64,000 nt of DNA. Source: JAAXVQ01 sp964604705. GTDB taxonomy: Bacteria; Oederibacteriota; JAAXVQ01. Made by a program: the position numbers and the translations under genes. Under the pieces are notes generated by a model. That model did no database searches and was not told where the DNA came from. It saw only the letters and a list, made by a program, of their open reading frames with translations. Location: positions 1-64,000 of the forward strand of contig CAZSAP010000004.1 of the NCBI GenBank assembly GCA_964604705.1, read 5' to 3'. This document shows, piece by piece, positions 8,001 through 15,968 of the stretch (positions within the stretch are counted from its first letter, which is position 1; every line of letters starts with the position of its first letter).

Positions 8001-10947
8001 TGTCTTTTTGTCCGCCACCATGGTCAGCGACCTGCAACTGTACCAAGACACCAAGCAAGTGGTGGTCCCGCCGGTGGATCACTTCCTCAAGGTTGAGCTC
8101 AAATCCGATAAGGATCAATACCATGCGCAGGAAGAAGGGACCTTCACGCTGACCACGCGCGATCAAGCCGATCAACCGGTCGAGGCCGAAGTCTCCCTGG
8201 CCCTGGTGGATGAAGCCGTGTCCTACATTCAAGCCGACTATGTCGGGGATCCGCGCCAATATTATTTTGGCACCAAGCGTTCGCAACAAGTGCGTACTGA
8301 CGCGACGCTCAACCAGCGGAGCTACGCCAAACTGCTCAAAGAGCCGCCGGCACCACCTGTAGGCAGCCCGTCTCCGGAACCCATGTTGTCCTCGGATGAT
8401 CGGGAAGTGGACATGGAAGAAAGTGCGGTCATGGGAGCCGCGGCGTCCATGCCCGCGTCTGCGCCCATGCAATCCCGCCGCTCGTCACCCAGCAAGAGTG
8501 CGTTTGGCGGTGTATCCAAAAAGGAAATGCGGGCCCTGGCCAAAACCAAAGACGGTCCGATTATGTTCGACCTGGCAGAGGCGGCGCCTGAGCCAGAGGC
8601 CGGTGGAAGCGTGGTGGTCCGCCAGGACTTCCGCGCCACGGCGTTCTGGCAGCCGGACATTCGTACGGACAAAACCGGGCACGCTACCGTGAAGGTCAAG
8701 TACCCGGATTCCTTGACCGCGTGGAAGGCGCAGGCGCGTGTGGCCTCGGCCGGGAGTCAGTTTGGGCAGGCGCAGACCGTGACGCATACCAAGATGCCGG
8801 TCCTGGTACGCTTGCAATGCCCGCGCTTTTTCCTTACCGGCGACCGGGTCACGGTCTCGGCCGTGGTGAACAACAATACCGACAAAGAGATCAACGCGAC
8901 GGTGGCACTCAAGGCCCAGGGTGTGGATGCCAACGGCGGGGCGGCGCGTACGTTGCAGGTGCCTGCGAAGGGGGAAGCGCGCGCCGATTGGAGTGTGGAG
9001 GTTAAACAATCCGGCGAGGCCAAGTTGCTGGTGGAAGCCAAGGCCGGTGCGTACGGCGATGCCATGGAGAAAACCTTTCCGGTGTACGAACACGGGTTGG
9101 AGAAATTCGTGGCCAAGTCCGGCAAGGTGCGGGGCGCCGAGAGCACGGTGGTGTTGGAGTTGCCCCGGGCGCGCAAAACCGAATCCACCTCCCTGAGCGT
9201 GCAAGTGGCCCCCAGTTTGGCCGTGGCGCTTTTGGATGCCTTGCCGTATTTGTTCGACTATCCCTACGGCTGTACGGAACAAACCCTGAGCCGCTTTTTG
9301 CCCGCGGTCATGGTTTCCAAAACCCTTAGGGACGTAGGGGTGAGTCCGGAAAGCTTGGCAGGGAAAATGTTCGGTGGCGTTGAAAAGACGTTTGCCGATA
9401 AGACGCATGCCGAGGGTCCGAAGGATTTCAAGAAATTGGACGACATGGTCCGGCAAGGGCTTGACCGGCTTTACGACTTTCAGCATTCGGACGGCGGGTG
9501 GGGCTGGTGGAAAGAAGGGAGCTCCGATCCGTACATGACCGCGTATGTGCTCTGGGGCTTGACCCTGGCCAAAGACGCAGGTGTTAAGGTGAAGTCCGGT
9601 GTCCTCGAGCGGGCGGACTCGTATGTGGACGAGACTCTGGTCCAAGCCGAGAATCAACCGGATCTGGCGGCGTGGATGTTGTTTGCCCAATCCGGTTATT
9701 TTGTCCAAGAGCGGCGTTCTGCGCTCAGCCAGTATCAAACCAAGGCGTACAACCGCGTCTGGGAACGCCGCGATAAGCTCAATGCCTACACCCGCGCGTT
9801 GTTGGCCTTGGCCAGCGAGCACTTTGGCAAGCATGAGCAAGCCAAGATCTTGGTGCGCAATTTGGAAGACGGGGTGGTGCGAGATGAGAAGCCCGACACC
9901 ACGGTCCTGCATGCTTCGGGCGGAACCGGAGACGCGCTCATGTCCACGGTGCACTGGGGGAAGGAACGAAACTATTGGCACTGGTCCGACGGTGGGATCG
10001 AAGCCACGTCGTTTGCCCTCCAGGCGTTTATGGCCATTGATCCCAAAAACGCGTTGGTGGAGCCGGCCATGAATTGGCTGGTGAAAAACCGGCGCGGCGC
10101 GCAGTGGTCTAACACGCGCGATACGGCCCTGGCGTTGTTGGGCCTTAACGAGTACCTGCGCGTGAGCCGTGAACTGGCGCAGGATGTGAACTACGAGGTG
10201 CTGGTGAACGGACACTCGGTCACGAACCAGAAGGTGTCCGCCGCTTTGTCCCTGGGTGCGCCCAGTCGCTTTGAGGTTAAGCGTGAGTTCTTAAAGGACG
10301 GCGCCAATGAGATCCGGGTCCGCAACTTAAATCCCAAAGGGACGATTTATTTTTCAGCGCAAGCCACCTTCTTTAGTTTGGAAGAACCGATCACCCCGGT
10401 GGGAAATGAAATGTTCACCCGCCGCCAGTACTTTAAATTCGTCGGCCGTCCCACGCTGCTCAAGGGGTATGTCTACGACAAGGTGCCGCTCCAGGATCAG
10501 GAGAGCGTGGTCAGCGGGCAGCGGATTGAAACCGTGGTGACCGTGGATGTGAAAAACGATTACGAGTACCTGATGCTGGAGGACTTGAAACCCGCGGGCA
10601 TTGAAGCTGTGGAAGTGCGCAGCGGAACCCCGGTCTATGCCCAAGAAGTCAAACCCAGTGCGCAAGCGGCCATCTATCAGGGGCAGGGAACAAAGAAAGC
10701 CAAACTGGCCGCCCATGCTCAGGACTTGGCCGGAAGAAGTATTTGGGTGTATCAGGAGCTCCGCGACCGGAAGGTAGCGCTGTTTATCGACAAACTGCCC
10801 AAGGGCGTCTGGGAGATTCGGTACATGTTGCGGGCCGAGACCCCGGGCAACTATCACGCCCTGCCTGTCACCGGTCAGGCCATGTACGTGCCGGAGATTC
10901 GCTGCAACGGGGGCGAAGTACGCATCCAGGTACAGGATGAAAAATAA
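5029..10947 (+). CDS. Alpha-2-macroglobulin family protein with TPR-like N-terminus
   Basis: 1972 aa. The ATG at 5029 follows AGAAAGGA and starts a signal peptide (hydrophobic core ILMLFLGLWLMAPVL, likely cleavage after SASA, about residue 29), so the protein is exported to the periplasm. Residues about 30-330 are helical TPR-like. Macroglobulin-type beta domains follow (for example YRPGEKVQWKMLARTY near 535). A Pro/Ser/Met-rich bait-like stretch lies at about 1105-1165. The thioester motif is intact: CTEQ beginning at Cys1415, followed by an alpha-helical thioester domain and C-terminal beta domains. Bacterial macroglobulins trap attacking proteases covalently and are often paired with PBP1C. 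Here pbpC lies 12 kb away on the other strand. An in-frame start at 4906 would bury the signal peptide and was rejected. Confidence 0.92.
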   Translation: MSRFSTFFRYILMLFLGLWLMAPVLSASAQELDYAQLKAQAEKEYQDKSYSRAYALYQKAEALKLAEADQRWVRFRLADTLWRSQGGEDPDGEKLEKAREALEKLVEETPDEEERDQLWAATQESLGDYYWNRRSSQDWGSGWQHYQQALEWWAGARDIELARARYLAIVWRCERPAQIDSDYYYGYYGNYLPMDVLDNVLKIVKTPEDLAHAHYLMAMGLYRQGGEWEQRERIPEEFLAALKIGKASEWYDDALFNYAQWMESAGKRTRLPNGQWQQSPDFSGALELYRRLLSEFKKGESRYYEQAKSRIEAITASSVSIQVSNIFLPDSEIQAYLNWHNQKRIELAIYALDLTADVAFTKKQGSTEWLQSVNVAGLKQVKAWIKVVEKGAYLPGSEVIRLDRKLEPGAYVIVAQGEGAKARDLILVSDATLVMKTSGRRVLAFFCNVQDGTPIPQADVKLYSRTYVSGEYVWKTTQKQTNADGLALFELAPGSSSEEVFVAARATTQQAFALTYAYGRSEDRSETWRIYAYTDRSAYRPGEKVQWKMLARTYKLGAYATPAEQSVEYEIHDPHGAKIKEGKLKLNAFGSAWDEAELPATLPLGEYRISFYTAGRKQGLGSALLFRMEEYKLPEFKVAIQTAEENGKKKSYRLGDRVEASIQADYYFGGPVGNASVEVVVYQNPYYRYWVMDHAFPWFYEDMLPRPGYGGQGQVIKRETLKTDAQGRAVVSFTTPRGQQDMEYRIEARVVDASRREIIASDTVKVTRHRYEVNVQAAHSLYRPQDKVTLSIKAQDANQNPVSVSGTVRVTRDRWVEIWLNPSGQQVWADTWRRAHPQGPAVPWAGEKPELGWQMKFQGYEHEDVLKSTVKTNDAGEAEFSFTAAREGYYRVAWESEDDKNTEPVTAETTVWAANNATAELGYRHGGLEIILDKDTVRAGEKAPVLISAPVSGRSVLFSVEGDDLYSYQVLRFNGPVKLVELDIDPKFVPNVFLSATMVSDLQLYQDTKQVVVPPVDHFLKVELKSDKDQYHAQEEGTFTLTTRDQADQPVEAEVSLALVDEAVSYIQADYVGDPRQYYFGTKRSQQVRTDATLNQRSYAKLLKEPPAPPVGSPSPEPMLSSDDREVDMEESAVMGAAASMPASAPMQSRRSSPSKSAFGGVSKKEMRALAKTKDGPIMFDLAEAAPEPEAGGSVVVRQDFRATAFWQPDIRTDKTGHATVKVKYPDSLTAWKAQARVASAGSQFGQAQTVTHTKMPVLVRLQCPRFFLTGDRVTVSAVVNNNTDKEINATVALKAQGVDANGGAARTLQVPAKGEARADWSVEVKQSGEAKLLVEAKAGAYGDAMEKTFPVYEHGLEKFVAKSGKVRGAESTVVLELPRARKTESTSLSVQVAPSLAVALLDALPYLFDYPYGCTEQTLSRFLPAVMVSKTLRDVGVSPESLAGKMFGGVEKTFADKTHAEGPKDFKKLDDMVRQGLDRLYDFQHSDGGWGWWKEGSSDPYMTAYVLWGLTLAKDAGVKVKSGVLERADSYVDETLVQAENQPDLAAWMLFAQSGYFVQERRSALSQYQTKAYNRVWERRDKLNAYTRALLALASEHFGKHEQAKILVRNLEDGVVRDEKPDTTVLHASGGTGDALMSTVHWGKERNYWHWSDGGIEATSFALQAFMAIDPKNALVEPAMNWLVKNRRGAQWSNTRDTALALLGLNEYLRVSRELAQDVNYEVLVNGHSVTNQKVSAALSLGAPSRFEVKREFLKDGANEIRVRNLNPKGTIYFSAQATFFSLEEPITPVGNEMFTRRQYFKFVGRPTLLKGYVYDKVPLQDQESVVSGQRIETVVTVDVKNDYEYLMLEDLKPAGIEAVEVRSGTPVYAQEVKPSAQAAIYQGQGTKKAKLAAHAQDLAGRSIWVYQELRDRKVALFIDKLPKGVWEIRYMLRAETPGNYHALPVTGQAMYVPEIRCNGGEVRIQVQDEK

Positions 10948-10951
10948 CGCC

Positions 10952-11021
10952 GGGGACAGCTCCTTTTATCAGAAAAAGTAGCTGTCCCCACGTCTATTTA
11001 CAGGAAAAAAGTAACTGTCCC
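10952..11021. repeat. REP-like palindrome, GGGGACAGCT/AGCTGTCCCC
   Basis: A perfect 10-bp inverted repeat (10952-10961 with 10980-10989) starts four bases after the macroglobulin stop. A further half-copy ending in ACTGTCCC runs to about 11021. This resembles REP-type elements found beside tyrosine REP transposases, although no transposase is present in the window. It could also end transcription of the gene upstream. Confidence 0.6.
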
Positions 11022-11038
11022 GGCCGCCCCCTTTTGGG

Positions 11039-11067
11039 TTGACAGAAAAAGGCAAATCATCTATTAT
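11039..11067 (+). promoter_or_regulatory. Strong sigma-70-type promoter ahead of glmU
   Basis: TTGACA (11039-11044), exactly 17 bases, then TATTAT (11062-11067). The predicted transcription start is near 11074, giving a leader of about 240 bases before the glmU ATG. Confidence 0.7.
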
Positions 11068-11135
11068 GTACGCCATTTTGAAAGTGGCTTATTTTTAGGT
11101 TTTTTTCGCACTGGCAGGGATGGTGCAGCCGCAGG

Positions 11136-11288
11136 TTGCTCCGCAAACTTCGGAGCATGTGATCTGTTTCGCCGTACGAACAATGGCGACAGTTTCATGA
11201 CTCGGGGTTTTTGCGGTTTTTTATTTTAGCACGGCATTACAGCCTGAAGTAACGATGATCCGCGCCGCAAGGCGCACCTTGCCTTTTT
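11136..11288 (+). promoter_or_regulatory. Structured glmU leader with competing hairpins and a terminator-like stem
   Basis: The leader holds GCTCCG-CAAACTT-CGGAGC (from about 11136) and a bulged CTGT/CGCC-GGCGACAG hairpin, then a T-rich tract. Near its end are two overlapping stems. GCGCC-GCAA-GGCGC (11262-11275) and GCAAGG-CGCA-CCTTGC (11267-11282) cannot form together, and the second is followed by five T (11284-11288), the layout of an intrinsic terminator with an anti-terminator. This could be attenuation of glmU or a small RNA. No known riboswitch class was recognised. Confidence 0.45.
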
Positions 11289-11314
11289 AAGTCTGGATGC
11301 TTCAAAGGTGCCGC

Positions 11315-12670
11315 ATGTCAAAGCTATACGCCATTATTTTGGCCGCCGGTGAAGGAACCCGGATGAAGTCGCAGACCCCCAAGGTTCTGCATGTCCTGGC
11401 CGGCCGCCCGTTGATTACCTGGGTTTTGCAAGCCGTGGAGAAGGCCGGGGTGGACGCGTCGGTGGTGGTGCTCGGGCACCAAGCCGAGACCGTGGCCAAA
11501 GCCTTGCCCGCAGGCACCGCAACCGCGTTGCAGGCCAAGCGCTTGGGCACGGGTCACGCGGTCTTAACCGCCAAGCCGCGCATGGCGTCGCTGCAAGGCG
11601 AGGTCTTGGTTTTGTGCGGCGATGCCCCCCTGATCCGCGCGCAGACCCTGCGCCGTTTGGTGCAGCAGCATCGCCGGTCCAAAGCCGCGGCGACGATTTT
11701 AACGGCGCAAGTGGCGCAACCGTTTGGGTACGGGCGCATTGTCCGCTCGGCCGACGGGCGCGTGGTGGAACGCATTGTGGAAGAGCGCGAAGCCTCTGAG
11801 CAGGAACAGCGCATCGATGAGATTAACAGCGGGGCCTATTGCTTTTCTCAGGCCTGGCTTTGGAAGACCCTGGCGCGTGTGGGCAACCGCAACAGCAAGG
11901 GCGAATATTATTTGACCGATGTCATTGAGTTGTTGAACCGCGGCGGGCAGAAAGTCGGGGCCTTTTGCGTGGACGATGCCGAAGAAGTGTTGGGCGTGAA
12001 CAGCCGCCGCGAGTTGGCGCAGGCCGGAACCGTGATTCAGCAGCGGACCTTGACCGCGCTCATGGACCAAGGCGTGACCGTCGTGGACCCGAAACGCACC
12101 TGGGTTGAACCCGGGGTGAAGGTCGGCGCGGATACGGTGATCTGGCCCGAGACGTACCTGCTGGGCACCACGGTGATCGGCAAGCAGTGTGTGGTGGGGC
12201 CCGGTTCGTACGTGGACTCGGCGCGCATTGGCCAGAACGTCAAGATTCGCTACTCGATGCTGGAACACTGCGAGGTGCGCAACGGCGTGAAGATCGGGCC
12301 GTATTCGCATGTGCGCAAGGGCAGCCGTCTGGACGAAGGCGTCGCGATTGGAAATTTTGCTGAGATTAACCGCAGCCACTTGTCCCCGGGCGTGAAGATG
12401 GGGCATATGAGCTACTTGGGGGATGCGACGGTTGGGCGCGAGGCCAATATCGGCGCCGGGACCATTACCGCCAATTACGACGGCGTGAACAAGCATCCGA
12501 CCAAGATTGGCGAGAAGGCGTTCATCGGGAGCGGGGCCGTGATTGTGGCCCCCAGTCAGGTGGGCGCAGGCGCCTTGATCGGCGCCGGTGCGGTTTTGAA
12601 GCGCAACACCGTGATTCCAGCCGGGACCGTGGCCGTGGGTGTGCCGGCGCGGGTGATTAAAAAGCGTTAG
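11315..12670 (+). CDS. glmU: Bifunctional GlmU (GlcNAc-1-P uridyltransferase / GlcN-1-P acetyltransferase)
   Basis: 451 aa. It makes UDP-GlcNAc, the precursor of peptidoglycan and lipid A, in two steps: acetylation of glucosamine-1-phosphate and transfer of UMP. The N-terminal nucleotidyltransferase has the signature LAAGEGTRMKS near the start, and ALQAKRLGTGHAV for UTP handling. From about residue 250 a left-handed beta-helix of hexapeptide repeats forms the acetyltransferase, including GNFAEINRS and ANYDGVNKHPT. The start at 11315 follows AAGGTG; the in-frame ATG at 11297 would add six residues before the conserved MSKLYAIILAAG. Length is normal for the family. It is first in glmU-prs-rplY-pth. 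Confidence 0.96.
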   Translation: MSKLYAIILAAGEGTRMKSQTPKVLHVLAGRPLITWVLQAVEKAGVDASVVVLGHQAETVAKALPAGTATALQAKRLGTGHAVLTAKPRMASLQGEVLVLCGDAPLIRAQTLRRLVQQHRRSKAAATILTAQVAQPFGYGRIVRSADGRVVERIVEEREASEQEQRIDEINSGAYCFSQAWLWKTLARVGNRNSKGEYYLTDVIELLNRGGQKVGAFCVDDAEEVLGVNSRRELAQAGTVIQQRTLTALMDQGVTVVDPKRTWVEPGVKVGADTVIWPETYLLGTTVIGKQCVVGPGSYVDSARIGQNVKIRYSMLEHCEVRNGVKIGPYSHVRKGSRLDEGVAIGNFAEINRSHLSPGVKMGHMSYLGDATVGREANIGAGTITANYDGVNKHPTKIGEKAFIGSGAVIVAPSQVGAGALIGAGAVLKRNTVIPAGTVAVGVPARVIKKR

Positions 12671-12718
12671 AGTGTGAAACCGTTTAACGAACGGCAGAGA
12701 CGTTGAGGAGGCACGAAC

Positions 12719-13663
12719 GTGGGAAATGAATTGAAGATTTTTTCAGGTAATGCCAATGCTCATTTGGCCGCAGCCATTGCCAAGTCGTTGCGCAAGCCGT
12801 TGGGCCAGATTGATGTGGGGCGTTTCCCCGAGGGTGAGATCTCCGTACGCGTCCAGGAAAACGTGCGCGGTGCGGATGTGTTTGTCATTCAACCGACCTG
12901 CCCGAACCCGAACGAGAACTTGATGGAACTGTTGGTCATGATTGATGCGTTCCGTCGTGCTTCGGCACGCCGGATTACCGCGGTCTTGCCTTTCTTCGGC
13001 TATGCCCGGCAGGACCGCAAGGACCGCCCACGCGTTCCGATTACCGCCAAGCTCGTGGCGAACCTGATCACGACCGCCGGCGCCGATCGCGTGCTGACCA
13101 TGGACTTGCATGCCGATCAGATCCAGGGCTTTTTTGACATTCCGGTGGACAACCTGCAAGCGGCCCCGGTGTTGATTGATTATTTTAAGAAGAAGAAACT
13201 GCACAAGTTGGTCGTGGTTTCGCCCGATGTCGGCGGCATCAAGCTGGCCCGGCGTTTTGCCGAGAGCATGCGCTGTCACTTGGCCATTGTGGACAAGCGG
13301 CGTACCGGACCGACTCAGGCCACCGCGGTAAACTTGATCGGCGATGTGAAGGACAAGGATGTACTCATTGTTGATGACATGATTGCCACCGCCAAGAGCC
13401 TGGTGGAAGCGGTACGTATTTTGAAACAGTTCGGGGCGGTCAACATTTACGCCTGCTGCTCGCATCCGGTCTTGTCCGGTGCGGCCCATGAGTTGATCCG
13501 CAACTCCGAAATGAAAGAAGTGTTTGTGACCAACAGCATTCCGGTGGCAAACCTGGAATTGAACAAAAAGATCTCGGTGCTCTCCGTGGCCCCCTTGTTT
13601 GCCGAGGCCATCCGTCGAATTCATACGGAAACCACGGTCAGTACCTTGTTTTCCAAAGGTTAA
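12719..13663 (+). CDS. prs: Ribose-phosphate pyrophosphokinase
   Basis: 314 aa. It makes PRPP from ribose-5-phosphate and ATP for nucleotide, histidine and tryptophan synthesis, in the cytoplasm. Family hallmarks seen: FSGNANAHLA at the start, the ATP-binding flexible loop FGYARQDRKDRPRVPI, the metal-binding DLHADQIQGFFD and the PRPP-binding loop VLIVDDMIATAKSL. The start is GTG, fixed by GAGGAGG nine bases upstream and by the conserved N-terminus. It follows glmU by 48 bases, an order shared with Bacillus, so co-transcription is likely. Confidence 0.96.
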   Translation: MGNELKIFSGNANAHLAAAIAKSLRKPLGQIDVGRFPEGEISVRVQENVRGADVFVIQPTCPNPNENLMELLVMIDAFRRASARRITAVLPFFGYARQDRKDRPRVPITAKLVANLITTAGADRVLTMDLHADQIQGFFDIPVDNLQAAPVLIDYFKKKKLHKLVVVSPDVGGIKLARRFAESMRCHLAIVDKRRTGPTQATAVNLIGDVKDKDVLIVDDMIATAKSLVEAVRILKQFGAVNIYACCSHPVLSGAAHELIRNSEMKEVFVTNSIPVANLELNKKISVLSVAPLFAEAIRRIHTETTVSTLFSKG

Positions 13664-13722
13664 TCCCCCGCCCCAACGCGCTTGCGTGCCAGGGGTTGGA
13701 GAATAAAAACGTAAGTTCGAAG

Positions 13723-13751
13723 TTGATAAAAATCCGTTTTTTTTATAAACT
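13723..13751 (+). promoter_or_regulatory. Candidate promoter of rplY
   Basis: TTGATA (13723-13728), 17 bases, TAAACT (13746-13751), 47 bases before the rplY ATG. It would let rplY be expressed apart from glmU-prs. Confidence 0.35.
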
Positions 13752-13797
13752 TTGAGCTTCACACGGTTAATTTCATTGAGAGGATGGAGAAAGTGTC

Positions 13798-14499
13798 ATG
13801 AAACAGATGCAAATGGAAGCCCAAATTCGGCAGGGGTTGAAAAAAGGAAACGTCGGCCGGGCACGGGTAAATGGTATTATTCCGGCGGTCATGTACGGCC
13901 GCGGCGAAGCGAATGTAAATTTGGAGTTGGTGGACAAGAAAAACGTAATGGCCATGCAGAGCCAGGGTATCTTTAACACCTTGATCAAGTTGACCATCAA
14001 CGGGGATTCGACCCATGAGGAAACCGTCATGGTCAAGGAGATCCAGCGTCATCCGGTTACGGAAAAGATCCTGCATGTGGATTTCGTCAAGATCTCCATG
14101 GATCGCCAGTTGGAGACCAAGATTCCGGTCATTTTGGTCGGCAATTCCCCGGGTGTGAAAGAAGGCGGTATTTTGGAACAGGTTCACCGCGACTTGCACA
14201 TCAAGTGTTTGCCCGCCTTGTTGCCTGAGAACATTACCTTGGATATTTCGTCCTTGAAGATCGGCGATGCCATTACCGTGGCGCAGCTGCCCTTGCAGGA
14301 AGGCATCCAGGTTTTGGTGGATGCCCATGAGCCCATTGTGCACATCGTGGCTCCGAAGGCCGAAGAAGTGAAGACCGACGCGGCCGCCACCACAGCCGCC
14401 CCAGCCGCTGGCGCAGCGCCTGCGGCCGAAGCCAAGCAGCCTGAAGTGATTGGCGAAAAAGAGCGCGAAGCACGCCGCGCGGAAAAGACCAAGAAATAA
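13798..14499 (+). CDS. rplY: 50S ribosomal protein L25/general stress protein Ctc
   Basis: 233 aa, the long (Ctc/TL5) form. The N-terminal L25 domain binds 5S rRNA (RARVNGIIPAVMYGRG; MVKEIQRHPVTEKILHVDF) and is followed by the C-terminal beta domain (IPVILVGNSPGVKEGGILEQ). The last 40 residues are an Ala/Pro/Glu-rich tail (TTAAPAAGAAPAAEAKQ), a disordered extension common in this form. GAGAGGATGGAG precedes the ATG. It lies in the conserved prs-rplY-pth order and is followed by a strong intrinsic terminator. Confidence 0.95.
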   Translation: MKQMQMEAQIRQGLKKGNVGRARVNGIIPAVMYGRGEANVNLELVDKKNVMAMQSQGIFNTLIKLTINGDSTHEETVMVKEIQRHPVTEKILHVDFVKISMDRQLETKIPVILVGNSPGVKEGGILEQVHRDLHIKCLPALLPENITLDISSLKIGDAITVAQLPLQEGIQVLVDAHEPIVHIVAPKAEEVKTDAAATTAAPAAGAAPAAEAKQPEVIGEKEREARRAEKTKK

Positions 14500-14509
14500 T
14501 TCTGATACG

Positions 14510-14554
14510 AATCCCGGCGGTTTCCTGCAGAGGCGGCCGCCGGGATTTTTTTTT
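14510..14554 (+). terminator. Intrinsic terminator after rplY
   Basis: An 11-bp perfect stem AATCCCGGCGG/CCGCCGGGATT (14510-14520 with 14537-14547), then nine T. The T run ends only nine bases before the GTG of pth. Confidence 0.9.
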
Positions 14555-14563
14555 ATCCCACTT

Positions 14564-15121
14564 GTGAAACTCATTGTTGGATTGGGCAATCCTGGAGACC
14601 GATACGCGGGCACCCGGCATAACCTGGGCGCCATGGTGGTTTTTTACTTGGCGCAGGAACTCAATCTCTCCTTATCCCACACCTCGATGCAGGCACTCTG
14701 GGGACGCGGCCATTCCCAGGATGAAGACGTGGTTTTGGCCTTCCCCCAAACGTACATGAATTTATCGGGCCAGGCCGTTCAGGCCCTCGCGCATTATTTT
14801 AAAATTCCGCTGGACCAGATCCTAATCATCACCGATGATTTGAACTTGAGCGTGGGACGCATGCGTTTTCGCGCCGAGGGCAGTGCGGGCGGCCACAATG
14901 GCCTGAAGTCCATCATCGAGTGCCTGGGCACGCCGCAATTTCCGCGCTTGCGCGTAGGCGTGGGGCAAACGCCTCCCGGCTGGGATACCGCGGACTATGT
15001 GTTGTCGAAATTCAATCAAGACGAACAACCCATGTTGAATGAGAGCATAAAAAAAGCCGCCCAAGGCGTCCGGACCTGGATTCATCAGGGGTTGGAAGCC
15101 GCCATGCGGGCGTGCAATTAA
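14564..15121 (+). CDS. pth: Peptidyl-tRNA hydrolase
   Basis: 185 aa. It frees tRNA from peptidyl-tRNAs dropped by stalled ribosomes. Family marks: KLIVGLGNPGDRYAGTRHNLG with the catalytic His in RHN, FPQTYMNLSG, TDDLNL with the catalytic Asp, and GSAGGHNGLKSI. The GTG at 14564 gives the usual N-terminus; the in-frame ATG at 14450 lies inside rplY and adds a spurious extension. No Shine-Dalgarno is visible, and the start sits nine bases after the rplY terminator, so translation may rely on read-through or a very short leader. Confidence 0.95.
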   Translation: MKLIVGLGNPGDRYAGTRHNLGAMVVFYLAQELNLSLSHTSMQALWGRGHSQDEDVVLAFPQTYMNLSGQAVQALAHYFKIPLDQILIITDDLNLSVGRMRFRAEGSAGGHNGLKSIIECLGTPQFPRLRVGVGQTPPGWDTADYVLSKFNQDEQPMLNESIKKAAQGVRTWIHQGLEAAMRACN

Positions 15122-15149
15122 TTTTTCTGGGGTAAGAAAGGACCGATCC

Positions 15150-15968
15150 ATGCAAACTCGTCTGTTGCGTTTTGGGAGTCTTGGCCTGGTGCTGCTTATG
15201 GGCTTGGGGTTGGCGGGATGTCACAAAAAGGTGGACCCGAAGGAAGCCGAGGCCCAAAAGCAGGAAGCGGAGCGTAAAGCCGAGTTGGATAAGGCGGATG
15301 AGTGGATGGTCAAGGGCACCTACGTGACCGACCAACCCGAGTGGAAGGGCAAGATTATGAAAGCCATTGAGGGGACCGAGGCGTTGGATAATTTTCGCCT
15401 GGGGTTGTACACCGAGGAACAGGGAACCCTGCTCGAATACGACGGGGAAATCAACGGTGAGAACGCCCACTTTCGCTTCAACCGCAACCGCTCGGAAGAA
15501 CCTTCGGAATTTTTTCTCATAGGCGACCGGTATTACAATCAACGCGGCAACGGGGTGCAAGACAACGGGGAAAACAGTCGTGAGATTGGCGAGAAGCTGT
15601 TCAAGCCCCTGATGGTGGAAATACGGATTAACCTGAAAATGATCCTGCGCGGTGAAATCAAGGATTTGGGACCGGCTGTGTTTGAAGGCACGCCGGTACA
15701 TAAATACGACTTGCGCATCCAGATGCCGGGGTCAACACCCGAAGTATTGACCGCCATGGTGGAAATCGACGAAGCGCGTTCCCTGTTGCTGCATGCCATC
15801 ATGGGCGTGGGTACGGGAAGCACCACCTCACCCAAGCGTTTTGGCAAATCGTTCCGGGAAATAGTGTATGCCGAAATTGGCAAATTGCCCGTGGTTGAGA
15901 TTCCTAAAGACGTGCCGATTTTGCCTGTGGAAGACGATCCGGCGGCTGAGAAGCTGGGGTTGCGCTGA
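15150..15968 (+). CDS. Predicted lipoprotein of unknown function
   Basis: 272 aa. A signal peptide ends in lipobox LAGC (Cys24), followed by a short charged, Glu/Lys/Ala-rich segment, so it should be anchored to a membrane. The body is mostly beta (EQGTLLEYDGEINGENAHFRF; GTPVHKYDLRIQMPG) and may be a LolA-like or DUF-type outer-membrane-linked fold, but I recognise no family. The stop overlaps the next start (TGATG), so it is translationally coupled to the MgtC-like gene. A good AGAAAGGA precedes the ATG. Confidence 0.8.
   Translation: MQTRLLRFGSLGLVLLMGLGLAGCHKKVDPKEAEAQKQEAERKAELDKADEWMVKGTYVTDQPEWKGKIMKAIEGTEALDNFRLGLYTEEQGTLLEYDGEINGENAHFRFNRNRSEEPSEFFLIGDRYYNQRGNGVQDNGENSREIGEKLFKPLMVEIRINLKMILRGEIKDLGPAVFEGTPVHKYDLRIQMPGSTPEVLTAMVEIDEARSLLLHAIMGVGTGSTTSPKRFGKSFREIVYAEIGKLPVVEIPKDVPILPVEDDPAAEKLGLR

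Noticed and set aside
8485..10215. Long open frame on the minus strand inside the first macroglobulin gene (576 codons)
   Set aside because: It is a frame shadow in G+C-rich coding sequence; the plus-strand product has full macroglobulin motifs and the reverse product has no recognisable domain or start site.
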